Assembly: GCF_900250075.1 (NCBI RefSeq) | Contig: NZ_LT977070.1 | Coordinates: 310,001-374,000 of the forward strand | From: Cupriavidus taiwanensis | GTDB taxonomy: Bacteria; Pseudomonadota; Gammaproteobacteria; Burkholderiales; Burkholderiaceae | DNA length: 64,000 nt | Reading direction: 5' to 3' | Shown: positions 53,530 through 64,000 of the stretch, one piece after another | How positions within the stretch are numbered: the first letter of the stretch is position 1 | How the letters are laid out: each line of letters opens with the position of its first letter | The notes under the pieces: generated by a model | Database searches by the model: none | The model's input: only the letters and a program-made list of their open reading frames with translations | Told to the model about the DNA's origin: nothing | Position numbers and translations under genes: made by a program

Positions 53530-53551
53530 CCTCTCCCGCAAGCGGGAGAGG
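53530..53551. repeat. REP-like hairpin CCTCTCCCGC-AA-GCGGGAGAGG
   Basis: A near-perfect palindrome (53530-53551) between the convergent Sel1 and gatB genes. CTCCCTCTCCCGCAAGCGGGAGAGG-type elements recur between genes across many proteobacterial genomes, so this is probably one member of a dispersed family, and it may also end both transcripts. Confidence 0.6.
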
Positions 53552-53580
53552 CGAGCAAACCACCCGGCGAGTGACTGCAC

Positions 53581-55038
53581 TCAGCCCAGCTTCTTCCTCA
53601 GCAGTTCATTCACCTGCGCCGGATTGGCCTTGCCCTTGGTCGCCTTCATCGCCTGTCCGACCAGCGCGTTGAATGCCTTTTCCTTGCCCGAGCGGAATTC
53701 CTCGACCGACTTGGCATTGGCCGCCAGCACGTCGTCGATGATCTTCTCCAGCTCGCCGCTGTCGGACATCTGCTTCAGGCCCTTGGCGGCGATGATGGCA
53801 TCGGCATCGCCGCCGTGCTCGCCTGCCCACATCGCCGGGAACACGTCCTTCTTGGCGGTGTTGTTCGAGACCGTGCCGTCGGCGATGCGCGCCAGCAGCC
53901 TGGCCAGCTGCGCCGGCGTGACCGGGGCGGCATCGATGGCGATGCCTTCGCGGTTCAGCTGCGAGGCCACGTCGCCCATCAGCCAGTTGGCGGCGGGCTT
54001 GGCGTTGGCGGCGCCGGCATCGGCGAGCATGGCCTCGTAGTAGGCAGCGAATGCCTTGGTTGCGGTCAGCGTGGTCGCGTCATACGCCGACAGGCCGTAT
54101 TGCGAGACAAAGCGCGCCTGCATCGCGGCCGGCAGCTCCGGCAGTTCGCCGCGCACGCGTTCGATCCAGCCGGCGTCGATCTCCAGCGGCATCAGGTCCG
54201 GGTCGGGGAAGTAGCGGTAGTCGTGTGCATCTTCCTTGGTGCGCATGGCGCGGGTTTCGCCGGTGTCCGGATCGAACAGCACGGTGGCCTGCTGGATCTT
54301 GCGGCCGTCCTCGATCTCGGCGATCTGCCACTGCACTTCGTATTCGATGGCCTGCTGCAGGAAGCGGAACGAGTTCAGGTTCTTGATCTCGCGGCGCGTG
54401 CCGAATTCCTTCTGGCCGAGCGGGCGCACCGAGACGTTGGCGTCGCAGCGGAAGCTGCCTTCCTGCATGTTGCCGTCGCAGATGCCCAGCCACACCACCA
54501 GCGAGTGCAGTGCCTTGGCGTAGGCCACCGCTTCGGCGGCGCTGCGCATGTCGGGCTCGGTGACGATTTCCAGCAGCGGCGTGCCGGCACGGTTCAGGTC
54601 GATGCCGGTCATGCCGGCAAAGTCCTCGTGCAGCGACTTGCCCGCGTCTTCTTCCAGGTGCGCGCGCGTCAGGTTGACGGTCTTTTCGTAGGACTCGCCC
54701 TGCTTGCCCTCGACCTGGATGGTGATGGTGCCGCCCTGCACCACCGGGATCTCATACTGGCTGATCTGGTAGCCCTTGGGCAGGTCGGGGTAGAAGTAGT
54801 TCTTGCGCGCAAAGACGCTGCGCGGCGCGATGGTGGCGCCGATCGCCAGGCCGAACTGGATCGCGCGCTCGACCGCGCCCTGGTTCAGCACCGGCAGCAC
54901 GCCCGGCAGCGCCAGGTCCACCGGCGATGCCTGCGTGTTGGCCTCGGCGCCGAAGGCGGTGGAGGTGCCGGAAAAAATCTTGGAGGCCGTCGACAGCTGC
55001 GCGTGCGTTTCGAGGCCGATCACCACTTCCCATTGCAT
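53581..55038 (-). CDS. gatB: Aspartyl/glutamyl-tRNA amidotransferase subunit B
   Basis: 485 residues. [13 protein letters not shown] at the start, [56 protein letters not shown] and [12 protein letters not shown] are GatB signatures; the C-terminal YqeY-like domain ends [16 protein letters not shown]. GatB binds misacylated tRNA and phosphorylates the acyl group before amidation. It is last in gatC-gatA-lipoprotein-hydrolase-gatB, 90 bases after the hydrolase. Confidence 0.97.
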   Translation of the reverse strand: MQWEVVIGLETHAQLSTASKIFSGTSTAFGAEANTQASPVDLALPGVLPVLNQGAVERAIQFGLAIGATIAPRSVFARKNYFYPDLPKGYQISQYEIPVVQGGTITIQVEGKQGESYEKTVNLTRAHLEEDAGKSLHEDFAGMTGIDLNRAGTPLLEIVTEPDMRSAAEAVAYAKALHSLVVWLGICDGNMQEGSFRCDANVSVRPLGQKEFGTRREIKNLNSFRFLQQAIEYEVQWQIAEIEDGRKIQQATVLFDPDTGETRAMRTKEDAHDYRYFPDPDLMPLEIDAGWIERVRGELPELPAAMQARFVSQYGLSAYDATTLTATKAFAAYYEAMLADAGAANAKPAANWLMGDVASQLNREGIAIDAAPVTPAQLARLLARIADGTVSNNTAKKDVFPAMWAGEHGGDADAIIAAKGLKQMSDSGELEKIIDDVLAANAKSVEEFRSGKEKAFNALVGQAMKATKGKANPAQVNELLRKKLG

Positions 55039-55128
55039 GGCGGTATTCCTGTTCGGTTCTTTCGGTGTTGTCTGTTGCGGGGGAGCGGCAGCGCTGCCCC
55101 GGTGTTCTGTCTGGTTATGGCGTGGTCG

Positions 55129-56250
55129 TCAGGGGTCGGGGCTGGCCAGCCAGGAGTCGAGCTGGGCCAGCGCGGCCACGCGCGCTACCGCGTCGCCGCC
55201 GACGGTGACGCTCTGGCTCTTGCGCATGGCGGCGGCAGGCACGTCGGTGCGCCGATGCAGCTCGCTGGTGCCGTCGAAGCCGTGATAGGCGCCGGGGTAG
55301 ATCTCCAGCCGGAAGCGCGCGCCCGGCTGGCGCGCCTGTACCGCGCTCTGCAGCATGGCGCAGCGGGTCGCCGGGGTCCAGTCGTCGGCGCCGCCGATCA
55401 TCAGCAGCAGCGGCGAGCGCAGGCGGAAGCTGTGCTGCTGCACCGCGCGCTTGCAGCCCGGATAGAACGCCACCGCGCGCTCGACCGGCGGCGTGCCGGC
55501 CGGCCACGGGCGGCTGGCGTCGACGGTGGCCAGCACCGCCTGCGCGCCGTTCGACCAGCCCAGCAGCACGATGCGCGACGCGTCCACGGCGGGTTGCTGC
55601 GCCACCCAGCGCAGCGCGGCGAGCGCGTCGGCGCGGCGGGTGCGGTCGTCGATGGCGCGGTTGTCGATGGGCTCGGCGCAAATGCCGTGCGGCCTGCCGC
55701 GCGCGCTGAAGCTGTCGGGCATCAGCACCGCGTAGCCGCGTTCGGTGAGCCAATGCGCGTATTCGCGGTAGCGTTGCTGCAGCAGCGCGGCAACATCGGC
55801 GGTGTCGGTGCCCGCTGCCGTCGCGGTTGTCCCTGCGGTGCCGTCACGCGCGGCGCGCTGCGCCAGCAGGCCGCCGCAGCCGTGCAGCGCCACCACCACC
55901 GGCAGCGCGCGCGGCGTGGCGCCTTCGCGCGGCAGGAACCAGTAGGCGCTCAGCGCCGGCGTGGCGGCATCGCCGCGCAGCTGGACCCGCTGCGCGGGCA
56001 CGGGCGCGACTGCAGTTCTGGCGGCTGCCGACGAGGCGGGCGCGGCCCGGCTCACGGCGTTTGGCGCCAGCACGCCCGCCGGCGTCAGCGGTGCCGGCGC
56101 GTCCAGTGCGGGTGCCGTCAGGTCCGGCGTATGCGCCGCGGCGCAGGCCAGCCACGTGCCAAAGCCCAGCGCCACCGCGGCGCGCAGCCACGCGCCCGCC
56201 GGACGGGCGGCGCGCGGCGCGTGTTGCGGGGGGAGGTGGGCGTGGACCAT
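55129..56250 (-). CDS. Exported dienelactone hydrolase family protein
   Basis: 373 residues. A signal peptide (AVALGFGTWLACAAAHT) and a Pro/Ala-rich stretch precede an alpha/beta hydrolase: VVVALHGCGG (oxyanion loop), YAVLMPDSFSARG, the nucleophile elbow GWSNGAQ, LLLMIGGADDWTP with the acid, and YPGAYHGFD with the catalytic His. The substrate is unknown. The gene is embedded in the gatCAB unit between a small lipoprotein and gatB, which is unusual. Confidence 0.85.
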   Translation of the reverse strand: MVHAHLPPQHAPRAARPAGAWLRAAVALGFGTWLACAAAHTPDLTAPALDAPAPLTPAGVLAPNAVSRAAPASSAAARTAVAPVPAQRVQLRGDAATPALSAYWFLPREGATPRALPVVVALHGCGGLLAQRAARDGTAGTTATAAGTDTADVAALLQQRYREYAHWLTERGYAVLMPDSFSARGRPHGICAEPIDNRAIDDRTRRADALAALRWVAQQPAVDASRIVLLGWSNGAQAVLATVDASRPWPAGTPPVERAVAFYPGCKRAVQQHSFRLRSPLLLMIGGADDWTPATRCAMLQSAVQARQPGARFRLEIYPGAYHGFDGTSELHRRTDVPAAAMRKSQSVTVGGDAVARVAALAQLDSWLASPDP

Positions 56251-56285
56251 GGCCGGCTGCTGTGGCTTCGGTGGCGACTGTGGCT

Positions 56286-56744
56286 TCAGCGCGTGCGGGC
56301 GCAGGCGCCGGTGCCCGGCTCGAACATCACGGGCCAGGCCTCTTCATAGATGCCCGGGGTGCAGCGCTGCTGGCAATTGGCGTGCGCCAGCGTGACGCGG
56401 CGCGGGTCTTGCCACACCATCAGCTTGCAGCCGCTGCCGTCGTTGGCGCGCAGCTCGATATGCGGCTTCTTCTGGACCTGGCGGAATTCGGCCAGGTTGA
56501 AGCTGCACGAGCCGCGCTTGCCGACCCACAGCTTCCACGACAGCTGCTGCACGCTGTTGTCCGCAATGCGCAGCTGCGCGTCTTCGCGGAAGCCGTCTTC
56601 CTCGGTGCGGCGGCAGTCGCCGGCCAGGTCGATGTCGCGGCTGGCGATCGGCGTGGGCTTGCCGATGATCGGCAGCTGGATGCAGCCGGCCACCAGCGCG
56701 GTCAGCGCCGCGGCGGCGAGCAGGCGGAGCAGGGCGCGGGTCAT
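56286..56744 (-). CDS. Small lipoprotein of unknown function inside the gat operon
   Basis: 152 residues from ATG 56744, two bases beyond the gatA stop. The signal peptide ends LVAGCIQLP (lipidated Cys22). The mature part has several Cys residues (DCRRTEED, GSCSFN, GCKLMVWQ, CQQRCTPG, ACART) that could form disulfides and an acid-rich centre. No family recognised. Its tight spacing to gatA and the hydrolase implies co-transcription with the tRNA amidotransferase genes. Confidence 0.75.
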   Translation of the reverse strand: MTRALLRLLAAAALTALVAGCIQLPIIGKPTPIASRDIDLAGDCRRTEEDGFREDAQLRIADNSVQQLSWKLWVGKRGSCSFNLAEFRQVQKKPHIELRANDGSGCKLMVWQDPRRVTLAHANCQQRCTPGIYEEAWPVMFEPGTGACARTR

Positions 56745-56746
56745 GG

Positions 56747-58252
56747 TCAGGCCTTGGCGGGGCGGCGCAGGTGCCAGTCGGTCGCCTGCTGGAACGCATG
56801 GGCGGCCTGCAGCAGGCGCGCCTCGTCGAAGTAGTTGCCGATCAGCTGCAGGCCGACGGGCATGTTGCCCTCGCCGAAGCCGCACGGCACGCTCATGCCG
56901 GGCAGGCCGGCCAGGCTGGTCGACAGCGTGAAGATGTCGGCCAGGTACATCTGCACCGGGTCCGAGGTCTTCTCGCCCAGCTTCCACGCCACCGTCGGCG
57001 CCACCGGGCCCATGATCACGTCGCACTGGGCGAAGGCGCGCTGGAAGTCGTCGGCGATGATGCGGCGGATCTTCTGTGCCTGCAGGTAGTAGGCGTCGTA
57101 GTAGCCGTGCGACAGCACGTAGGTGCCGACCATGATGCGGCGCTTGACCTCGGCGCCGAAGCCTTCGGCGCGGGTCTTCTTGTACATGTCGAGCAGGTCG
57201 CGGTACTCGGCGGCGCGGTGGCCGTAGCGCACGCCGTCGAAGCGCGACAGGTTGGACGAGGCCTCGGCCGGCGCGATCACGTAGTACACCGGGATCGACA
57301 GCTCGGTCTTGGGCAGCGACACTTCGACCAGCGTCGCGCCCAGCTTCTCGTACTCGGCCAGCGCCGCGCGCACGGCCTGCTCGACGTCGGCCGCCAGGCC
57401 CTTGCCGAAGTACTCCCTGGGCAGGCCGATGCGCAGGCCCGCCAGCGGGCGCTCGGCGCTGGCGCCGGCGCGCGGCTGGCCCAGCAGGCGGGTGTAGTCC
57501 TCGTCCACGCCGCCCTGCGCGGGCGGGATGCTGGTCGAGTCCTTCGGGTCGAAGCCGGCCATGGCGTTGAGCAGCAGCGCGCAGTCCTCGGCGGTGTGGG
57601 CCATCGGGCCGCCCTGGTCCAGCGACGAGGCAAAGGCGATCATGCCGTAGCGCGACACGCGGCCGTAGGTCGGCTTGATGCCGGTGATGCCCGAGAACGA
57701 TGCCGGCTGGCGGATCGAGCCGCCGGTGTCGGTGCCGGTGGCGGCCGGTGCCAGGCCGGCGGCGACGGCCGCGGCCGAGCCGCCCGACGAGCCGCCGGGC
57801 ACGCGGCTGGCGTCCCACGGGTTGCGTACCGGGCCGAAATGCGAATTCTCGTTGGACGAGCCCATCGCGAATTCGTCCATATTGGTCTTGCCCAGCGTGA
57901 CCATGCCGGCGGCGGCCATGCGCTCGACCACGGTGGCGTCGAACGGGCTTTCATAGTTGCCCAGCATCTTCGAGCCGGCGGTGGCGCGCCAGCCGCGCGT
58001 GACGAACACATCCTTGTGCGCGACCGGCACGCCGGTCAGCGGCGCGGCCTCGCCGCGCGCGCGGCGTGCGTCGGCGGCGCGCGCCTGGGCCAGGGTCAGC
58101 TCGGCATCGACGTGGATAAAGGCGTTGAGCGCGGCGGCCTGCTCGATGCGGGCCAGGTACTCGCGCGCGAGTTCCTCGGCGGAGACGGTGCGCGCGGCCA
58201 GGGCGTCGGCAAGCTGGCGCAGGGAGGTCACGGAATCAGCGGAAAAGGGCAT
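56747..58252 (-). CDS. gatA: Aspartyl/glutamyl-tRNA amidotransferase subunit A
   Basis: 501 residues. The amidase-signature triad is complete: Lys in [14 protein letters not shown], cis-Ser and Ser nucleophile in [18 protein letters not shown] and [14 protein letters not shown]. The N-terminal [19 protein letters not shown] helix and the [18 protein letters not shown] segment are GatA-typical. It supplies ammonia from glutamine for Glu-tRNA(Gln)/Asp-tRNA(Asn) conversion. It follows gatC by 76 bases. Confidence 0.97.
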   Translation of the reverse strand: MPFSADSVTSLRQLADALAARTVSAEELAREYLARIEQAAALNAFIHVDAELTLAQARAADARRARGEAAPLTGVPVAHKDVFVTRGWRATAGSKMLGNYESPFDATVVERMAAAGMVTLGKTNMDEFAMGSSNENSHFGPVRNPWDASRVPGGSSGGSAAAVAAGLAPAATGTDTGGSIRQPASFSGITGIKPTYGRVSRYGMIAFASSLDQGGPMAHTAEDCALLLNAMAGFDPKDSTSIPPAQGGVDEDYTRLLGQPRAGASAERPLAGLRIGLPREYFGKGLAADVEQAVRAALAEYEKLGATLVEVSLPKTELSIPVYYVIAPAEASSNLSRFDGVRYGHRAAEYRDLLDMYKKTRAEGFGAEVKRRIMVGTYVLSHGYYDAYYLQAQKIRRIIADDFQRAFAQCDVIMGPVAPTVAWKLGEKTSDPVQMYLADIFTLSTSLAGLPGMSVPCGFGEGNMPVGLQLIGNYFDEARLLQAAHAFQQATDWHLRRPAKA

Positions 58253-58328
58253 GACAGTCGGTTGGCATCAGGGGTGTTGTACTGGCGGGCGGACCGTGGC
58301 GCGGTTGGCGGCACGGCCCGGGCAACGG

Positions 58329-58628
58329 TCATTCGATGACCTTGGGCACCAGGTACAGGCCGTTTTCGGTGGCCGGCGCGGGGCGCTGGTAGTCGGCGCG
58401 GCGGTCGGCTTCGGTGACCACGTCCTCGCGCAGGCGCTGGACCATGTCGCGCACCGCCGACAGCGGATGCGCCAGCGGCTCGATGCCGGTGGTGTCGACC
58501 GCCTGCATCTGCTCGACCAGCGAGAAAAAGTTGTTCAGCTGCGCAAGCGTCTGGGCGGCTTCGTCATCGCTGGTTTCGATGCGGGCGAGGTGGGCAATGC
58601 GCTTGACGTCGGATAGGTCGAGGGCCAT
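58329..58628 (-). CDS. gatC: Aspartyl/glutamyl-tRNA amidotransferase subunit C
   Basis: 99 residues, the usual size. [51 protein letters not shown] and [34 protein letters not shown] match GatC throughout. It wraps around and stabilises the GatA/GatB interface. First gene of the gat operon, divergent from mreB. Confidence 0.97.
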   Translation of the reverse strand: MALDLSDVKRIAHLARIETSDDEAAQTLAQLNNFFSLVEQMQAVDTTGIEPLAHPLSAVRDMVQRLREDVVTEADRRADYQRPAPATENGLYLVPKVIE

Positions 58629-60272
<1,644 letters not shown>

Positions 60273-60366
60273 GAAGGACGCTCACGTGGCGATGCGCGGC
60301 CTGCCGGATCGACCGATCATGGCGGCGTCGCGGCGCCTCATCCGCCGGGGCCGGGCCCTGGCAGCT

Positions 60367-60432
60367 CCCGCCGCCCGACCGTGCCGCGCCTGTCCCCGCC
60401 AGGGGCCGGGGCGCGGCACGGCGGGCGGCGGG
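60367..60432 (+). promoter_or_regulatory. Very stable hairpin between mreB and mreC
   Basis: CCCGCCGCCCG-A-CCGTGCCGCGCC (60367-60390) pairs with GGCGCGGCACGGCGGGCGGCGGG (60410-60432): 23 base pairs with one bulged A. The 19-base loop contains its own CCCC/GGGG pair. No T-run follows. It could attenuate read-through, block decay of the mreB message, or both. Confidence 0.7.
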
Positions 60433-60468
60433 GCGTTTCCGCGTGGCCTCCGGCCTTTGTTCGGGTAA

Positions 60469-61434
60469 ATGGATTACTCCCCTCCGCCGCTCTTCAAGCA
60501 AGGCACCTCGGCCGTCGCCAGGCTGGTCCTGTACGTGGGCATCGCGCTGGCGCTGCTGGTGGTCGATGCCCGTTTCGACGCGCTGCGCGTGGGCCGGCAG
60601 GTTGCGGCCACCGTGCTGATGCCGGTCGAGCGCCTGGTGCTGGCGCCGCGCGACGCGCTGCGCACCATGTTCGACTATGCGCAGTCGTCGGCGATGCTCG
60701 CCACCGAGAACCGCGAGCTGCGCCAGAACGCGGTGCAGCAGGCCCAGGCCTCGGTGCGCCAGGCGCAGCTCGAGGCCGAGAACCACCAGCTGCGCAAGCT
60801 GCTGGGGCTGGCGCAGCAGTCGGCCACGCCGGTAACCGCGGCCGAGATCCTGTATGACGCGCGCGACCCGTACAGCCAGCGCATCGTCATCGACAAGGGC
60901 AGCCAGCACGGCCTGCGCGCCGGCTATCCGGTGATCGACGAGCGCGGCGTGGTCGGGCAGGTGACGCGGGTGTCGCCGTTCCAGTCCGAGGTGACGCTGC
61001 TGACCGACAAGGACCAGGCGATTCCGGTGCAGGTGGTGCGCAACGGCCTGCGCAGCGTGGCCTTCGGCGGCGCGCGCGCGGGCCACCTGGACCTGCGCTT
61101 CATGGCCGCCGCCGCCGACCTGCAGCAGGGCGACCTGCTGGTGACCTCGGGCCTGGACGGCACCTATCCGCCGGGCCTGCCGGTGGCGAAGATCGTGCAG
61201 ATCGAGCGCAAGGCCGATACCGCGTTCTCGCGCGTCTATTGCGAGCCGGTGGCCGGCGTGCGCGCGCACCGCCAGCTGCTGGTGGTGCGCTACGACGCCA
61301 ACATCCCGGCGCGCGAAGCGGTCGAGGCCCGGCCGGAAGCGCCGGTCAAGGGCGCCAAGTCCGCCGCGGCGCGCGCCGCCGCCGACAGCGCCGCGGCCGG
61401 CAAGGCGCCGCCCGCCAAGGAGGCACCACGGTGA
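60469..61434 (+). CDS. mreC: Rod shape-determining protein MreC
   Basis: 321 residues. One N-terminal membrane helix (about 18-37), a coiled coil (MLATENRELRQNAVQQAQASVRQAQLEAENHQL) and two beta-barrel domains (RDPYSQRIVIDKGSQHGLRAGYPVID, GVVGQVTRVSPFQSEVTLLTD, GDLLVTSGLDGTYPPGLPVA). The C-terminal ~45 residues are Ala/Lys/Pro-rich and probably disordered, as often in betaproteobacteria. It activates PBP2-RodA from the periplasmic side. It follows mreB after a 196-base gap with a strong hairpin. Confidence 0.96.
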   Translation: MDYSPPPLFKQGTSAVARLVLYVGIALALLVVDARFDALRVGRQVAATVLMPVERLVLAPRDALRTMFDYAQSSAMLATENRELRQNAVQQAQASVRQAQLEAENHQLRKLLGLAQQSATPVTAAEILYDARDPYSQRIVIDKGSQHGLRAGYPVIDERGVVGQVTRVSPFQSEVTLLTDKDQAIPVQVVRNGLRSVAFGGARAGHLDLRFMAAAADLQQGDLLVTSGLDGTYPPGLPVAKIVQIERKADTAFSRVYCEPVAGVRAHRQLLVVRYDANIPAREAVEARPEAPVKGAKSAAARAAADSAAAGKAPPAKEAPR

Positions 61435-61943
61435 CCAATCCCCAATACCTGCTGCGGCCGGTCAACCCGGCCTTTATCGCCTTCAGCTTCGTGCTGGCGT
61501 TCCTGTTCAACCTGATGCCGTGGGGCACCACGCTGTGGATCCCGGACATGGTGGCGCTGGTGCTGGTGTTCTGGAACATCCACCAGCCGCGCAAGGTAGG
61601 CATGGGCGTGGCCTTCCTGCTCGGCCTGCTGATGGACGTGCACGATGCCCGGCTGCTGGGCGAGCATGCGCTGGCGTACACGCTGCTGGCCTATTTCGCC
61701 ATCACCATCCACCGCCGCGTGCTGTGGTTCACGGTCTATACCCAGGCGCTGCACGTGCTGCCGCTGCTGTTTATCGCCCACGCGGTGCCGGTGCTGATCC
61801 GGCTGGCGATGGGCGCGCCGCTGCCGGGCTGGCCGCTGCTGCTGGCGCCGGCGATCGAGGCGCTGCTGTGGCCGCTGGCCACCAGCCTGCTGCTGGCGCC
61901 GCAGCGCCGCTCGACCGATGTCGACGAGACCCGGCCGATCTGA
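61431..61943 (+). CDS. mreD: Rod shape-determining protein MreD
   Basis: 170 residues from GTG 61431, overlapping the mreC stop by four bases and preceded by AAGGAGG at seven. Five to six membrane helices; FNLMPWGTTLWIPDMVALVLVFWNIHQPRKVGMGVAFLLGLLMDVHDARLLGEHALAY is the conserved MreD core. It is the integral-membrane partner of MreC in the elongasome. Confidence 0.95.
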   Translation: MTNPQYLLRPVNPAFIAFSFVLAFLFNLMPWGTTLWIPDMVALVLVFWNIHQPRKVGMGVAFLLGLLMDVHDARLLGEHALAYTLLAYFAITIHRRVLWFTVYTQALHVLPLLFIAHAVPVLIRLAMGAPLPGWPLLLAPAIEALLWPLATSLLLAPQRRSTDVDETRPI

Positions 61944-62003
61944 CGCCGCCGCCGCCATCGCCCGCCACCGTCCACCCCCGATTTCTCCAGGCCACGCAGT
62001 ACC

Positions 62004-64000
62004 ATGACCGAAATCCGCAACGTCGAACTGGAAATCGGCCGCTTCCGCATCCGCGTGGCGGCCGCGGCGCTGTTTACGGTGATCTGCTTCGGCCTGCTGT
62101 TCTCGCGCTTCCTGTGGCTGCAGTGGTACAAGCATGACCAGTACTCGGCCAAGGCCGAGGACAACCGCATCTCGGTGGCGCCGATCGAGCCCAACCGCGG
62201 CATCATCATGGACCGCAACGGCATCGTGCTGGCGCGCAACTATTCGGCGTATACGCTGGAGATCACCCCGTCCAAGCTGACCGATACGCTCGACAACACC
62301 ATCGAGAGCCTGTCCGGCCTGGTCGAGATCCAGCCGCGCGACCGGCGCCGCTTCAAGCGGCTGATGGAGGAGTCGCGCAGCTTCGAAAGCCTGCCGATCC
62401 GCAGCCAGCTGACCGATGCCGAGGTGGCGCGCTTCTCCGCGCAGCGCTTCCGCTTCCCCGGCGTCGACGTGCGCGCGCGGCTGTTCCGCCAGTACCCGCT
62501 GGGCGAGTCGGCCTCGCACGTGGTTGGCTACCTGGGCCGGATCTCGCAGCGCGACCAGGAGCGCATCGAGGCCATGGACGAGGCCAACGATGCCGACGGC
62601 GCCAAGTACGATCCGCGCAAGGATGCCGACAACTACAAGGGCACCAACTACATCGGCAAGATCGGCCTGGAGCAGAGCTACGAGAGCGAGCTGCACGGGC
62701 TGACCGGCTTCGAGGAAGTGGAAGTCAGCGCCGGCGGGCGCCCGATCCGCACGCTGTCGACCTCGCCCGCCACGCCCGGCAACAACCTGATCCTGTCGCT
62801 CGACATCCGCCTGCAGCAGCTGGCCGAGGCGCTCTATGGCAACCGCCGCGGCGCGCTGGTGGCGATCGAGCCGTCCACCGGCGACATCCTGGCGTTCGTC
62901 TCCAAGCCGACCTTCGACCCCAACCTGTTCGTCGAGGGCATCGACACCAATACCTGGAACGAGCTCAACGGCTCGCCCGACAAGCCGCTGCTGAACCGCC
63001 CCCTGCGGGGCACCTATCCGCCGGGCTCGACCTACAAGCCGTTCATGGCGCTGGCCGCGCTGACCACCGGCAAGCGCACCGCCGCGTGGGGCATGTCCGA
63101 CCCCGGCTACTTCACGCTCGGCAACCACACCTTCCGCGACGACAAGCCGGGCGGCCACGGCTGGGTCGACATGCACAGCTCGATCGTGCATTCGTGCGAC
63201 ACCTATTACTACGCGCTGGCGCGCGACATGGGCGTCAACGGCATCCACGACTTCATGAAGCCGCTGGGCTTCGGCCAGATCACCGGCATCGATATCGAGG
63301 GTGAAAGCCGCGGCATCCTGCCGTCGACCGAATGGAAGCGCCGCGCCTACCGCAAGCCCGAGCAGCAGAAGTGGTACGAGGGCGAGACCATTTCGCTGGG
63401 CATCGGCCAGGGCTACAACAGCTTCACCATCCTGCAGCTGGCGCAGGCCACCTCGGTGATCGTCAACGACGGCAAGGTGATGAAGCCGCACCTGGTCAAG
63501 GCCATCGAGGACGCGGTCACGCGCAAGCGCACGCTGACCGTGCCCAAGGAAAGCTACACCATCCCGTTCAAGCAGGCCGACATCAACGTGATCAAGCGCG
63601 CCATGGTGGCGGTGACGCACTCGGGCACGGCCGCGCGCGTGTTTGCCGGCGCCGCCTACGAATCCGCCGGCAAGACCGGCACGGCGCAGACCTACAGCCT
63701 GTCCAAGGGCGAGAAGTACAACCACCACGCGCTCGCGGAGCACAAGCGCGACCACTCGCTGTACACGGCCTTCGCGCCGGCCGACAACCCCAAGATCGCG
63801 ATCGCGCTGATCGTCGAGAACGCCGGCTTCGGCGCCGCGGTGGCCGCGCCGATCGCGCGCAAGGTGATGGACTACTACCTGACCGGCAAGTGGCCCGCCG
63901 AACTGGAGGCGATCGCGCCGCCCGCCGGCGAGCGCGTGGCCGGCCGCGCGCCGGTGGATACCCCGAGCGTGTTCACCACCGGCCAGACCGCCAGCATTGC
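62004..64000 (+). CDS. mrdA: Penicillin-binding protein 2, N-terminal 665 residues (gene cut by window end)
   Basis: The gene starts at ATG 62004 and runs past the window end. After one membrane helix (residues ~18-38) comes the pedestal domain (NRISVAPIEPNRGIIMDRNG, LARNYSAYTLEI) and the class B transpeptidase domain with SxxK (GSTYKPFMALAAL), SxN (HSSIVHSCDTYYY) and KTGT (SAGKTGTAQTYS) all intact. PBP2 crosslinks lateral-wall peptidoglycan with RodA, whose gene would normally follow. A 60-base gap separates it from mreD. Confidence 0.97.
   Translation, partial: MTEIRNVELEIGRFRIRVAAAALFTVICFGLLFSRFLWLQWYKHDQYSAKAEDNRISVAPIEPNRGIIMDRNGIVLARNYSAYTLEITPSKLTDTLDNTIESLSGLVEIQPRDRRRFKRLMEESRSFESLPIRSQLTDAEVARFSAQRFRFPGVDVRARLFRQYPLGESASHVVGYLGRISQRDQERIEAMDEANDADGAKYDPRKDADNYKGTNYIGKIGLEQSYESELHGLTGFEEVEVSAGGRPIRTLSTSPATPGNNLILSLDIRLQQLAEALYGNRRGALVAIEPSTGDILAFVSKPTFDPNLFVEGIDTNTWNELNGSPDKPLLNRPLRGTYPPGSTYKPFMALAALTTGKRTAAWGMSDPGYFTLGNHTFRDDKPGGHGWVDMHSSIVHSCDTYYYALARDMGVNGIHDFMKPLGFGQITGIDIEGESRGILPSTEWKRRAYRKPEQQKWYEGETISLGIGQGYNSFTILQLAQATSVIVNDGKVMKPHLVKAIEDAVTRKRTLTVPKESYTIPFKQADINVIKRAMVAVTHSGTAARVFAGAAYESAGKTGTAQTYSLSKGEKYNHHALAEHKRDHSLYTAFAPADNPKIAIALIVENAGFGAAVAAPIARKVMDYYLTGKWPAELEAIAPPAGERVAGRAPVDTPSVFTTGQTASI

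Noticed and set aside
53815..56349. An 844-codon open frame on the plus strand
   Set aside because: It runs antisense to gatB and the dienelactone hydrolase gene, both with intact motifs, and has no recognisable domain.
61290..63755. An 821-codon open frame on the minus strand
   Set aside because: Antisense to mreC, mreD and mrdA; composition-driven, with no protein-like motifs.

Overview
The window reads as chromosomal DNA of a high-GC betaproteobacterium, most likely Cupriavidus or a close Burkholderiales relative. The call rests on the Burkholderiales-type trimeric porin, a Bug-family binding protein, the minCDE, gatCAB and mreBCD-mrdA housekeeping blocks, and dense GC-rich codon use. This is inference from gene content; no search was run. 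I saw no rRNA, tRNA, insertion sequence or CRISPR array.

Layout. 1-5 kb: the N-terminus of a membrane sensor, a DUF218 (YdcF-like) protein, a SWIM zinc-finger protein, then an AT-richer patch with a Tlde1-like L,D-transpeptidase toxin, a small membrane protein that may be its immunity partner, and decayed fragments of a DUF350 gene and a DUF218 gene. 5-9.1 kb: a catabolic unit (MFS carrier, beta-keto acid cleavage enzyme, SDR dehydrogenase) divergent from a GntR regulator. 9.4-13.9 kb: an AT-richer accessory island with a truncated two-partner-secretion exoprotein followed by three paralogous 213-residue lipoproteins and two more small lipoproteins, closely packed. 14-17.7 kb: a coupled operon of homospermidine synthase, a glutathionylspermidine-synthase-like ATP-grasp ligase, YgiB (DUF1190) and DUF350. 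17.9-21.9 kb: an IclR regulator, a complete amino-acid ABC importer and a HutG-type ureohydrolase.

22-34.8 kb: mixed genes: ICMT-like methyltransferase, MazG-type pyrophosphohydrolase, a MerR-controlled methyltransferase/DUF2938 pair, a dCache chemoreceptor, a DUF4382 lipoprotein, DUF72, the RNA helicase DbpA, a CBS protein, a DHA2 exporter, glutathione peroxidase and glutathione transferase. 34.9-40.3 kb: a second catabolic region with an arylmalonate-decarboxylase-like racemase-superfamily enzyme, an ACS-type carrier, a GntR regulator, a FAH-family hydrolase and an M20 amidohydrolase. 40.3-48 kb: an AraC regulator, an Fsr exporter, a MarR/EamA divergent pair, a Bug protein, and two paralogous response regulators beside a histidine kinase whose ATP-binding motifs are degenerate.

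48-64 kb is conserved core: porin, minCDE, CorA-like transporter, Sel1 protein, gatCAB (with two unrelated genes between gatA and gatB), then divergently mreB, mreC, mreD and mrdA, the last cut by the window end. The most unusual regions are the truncated exoprotein/lipoprotein array, the Tlde1 toxin patch, the polyamine-ligase operon, and the kinase-like protein without ATP-site residues.
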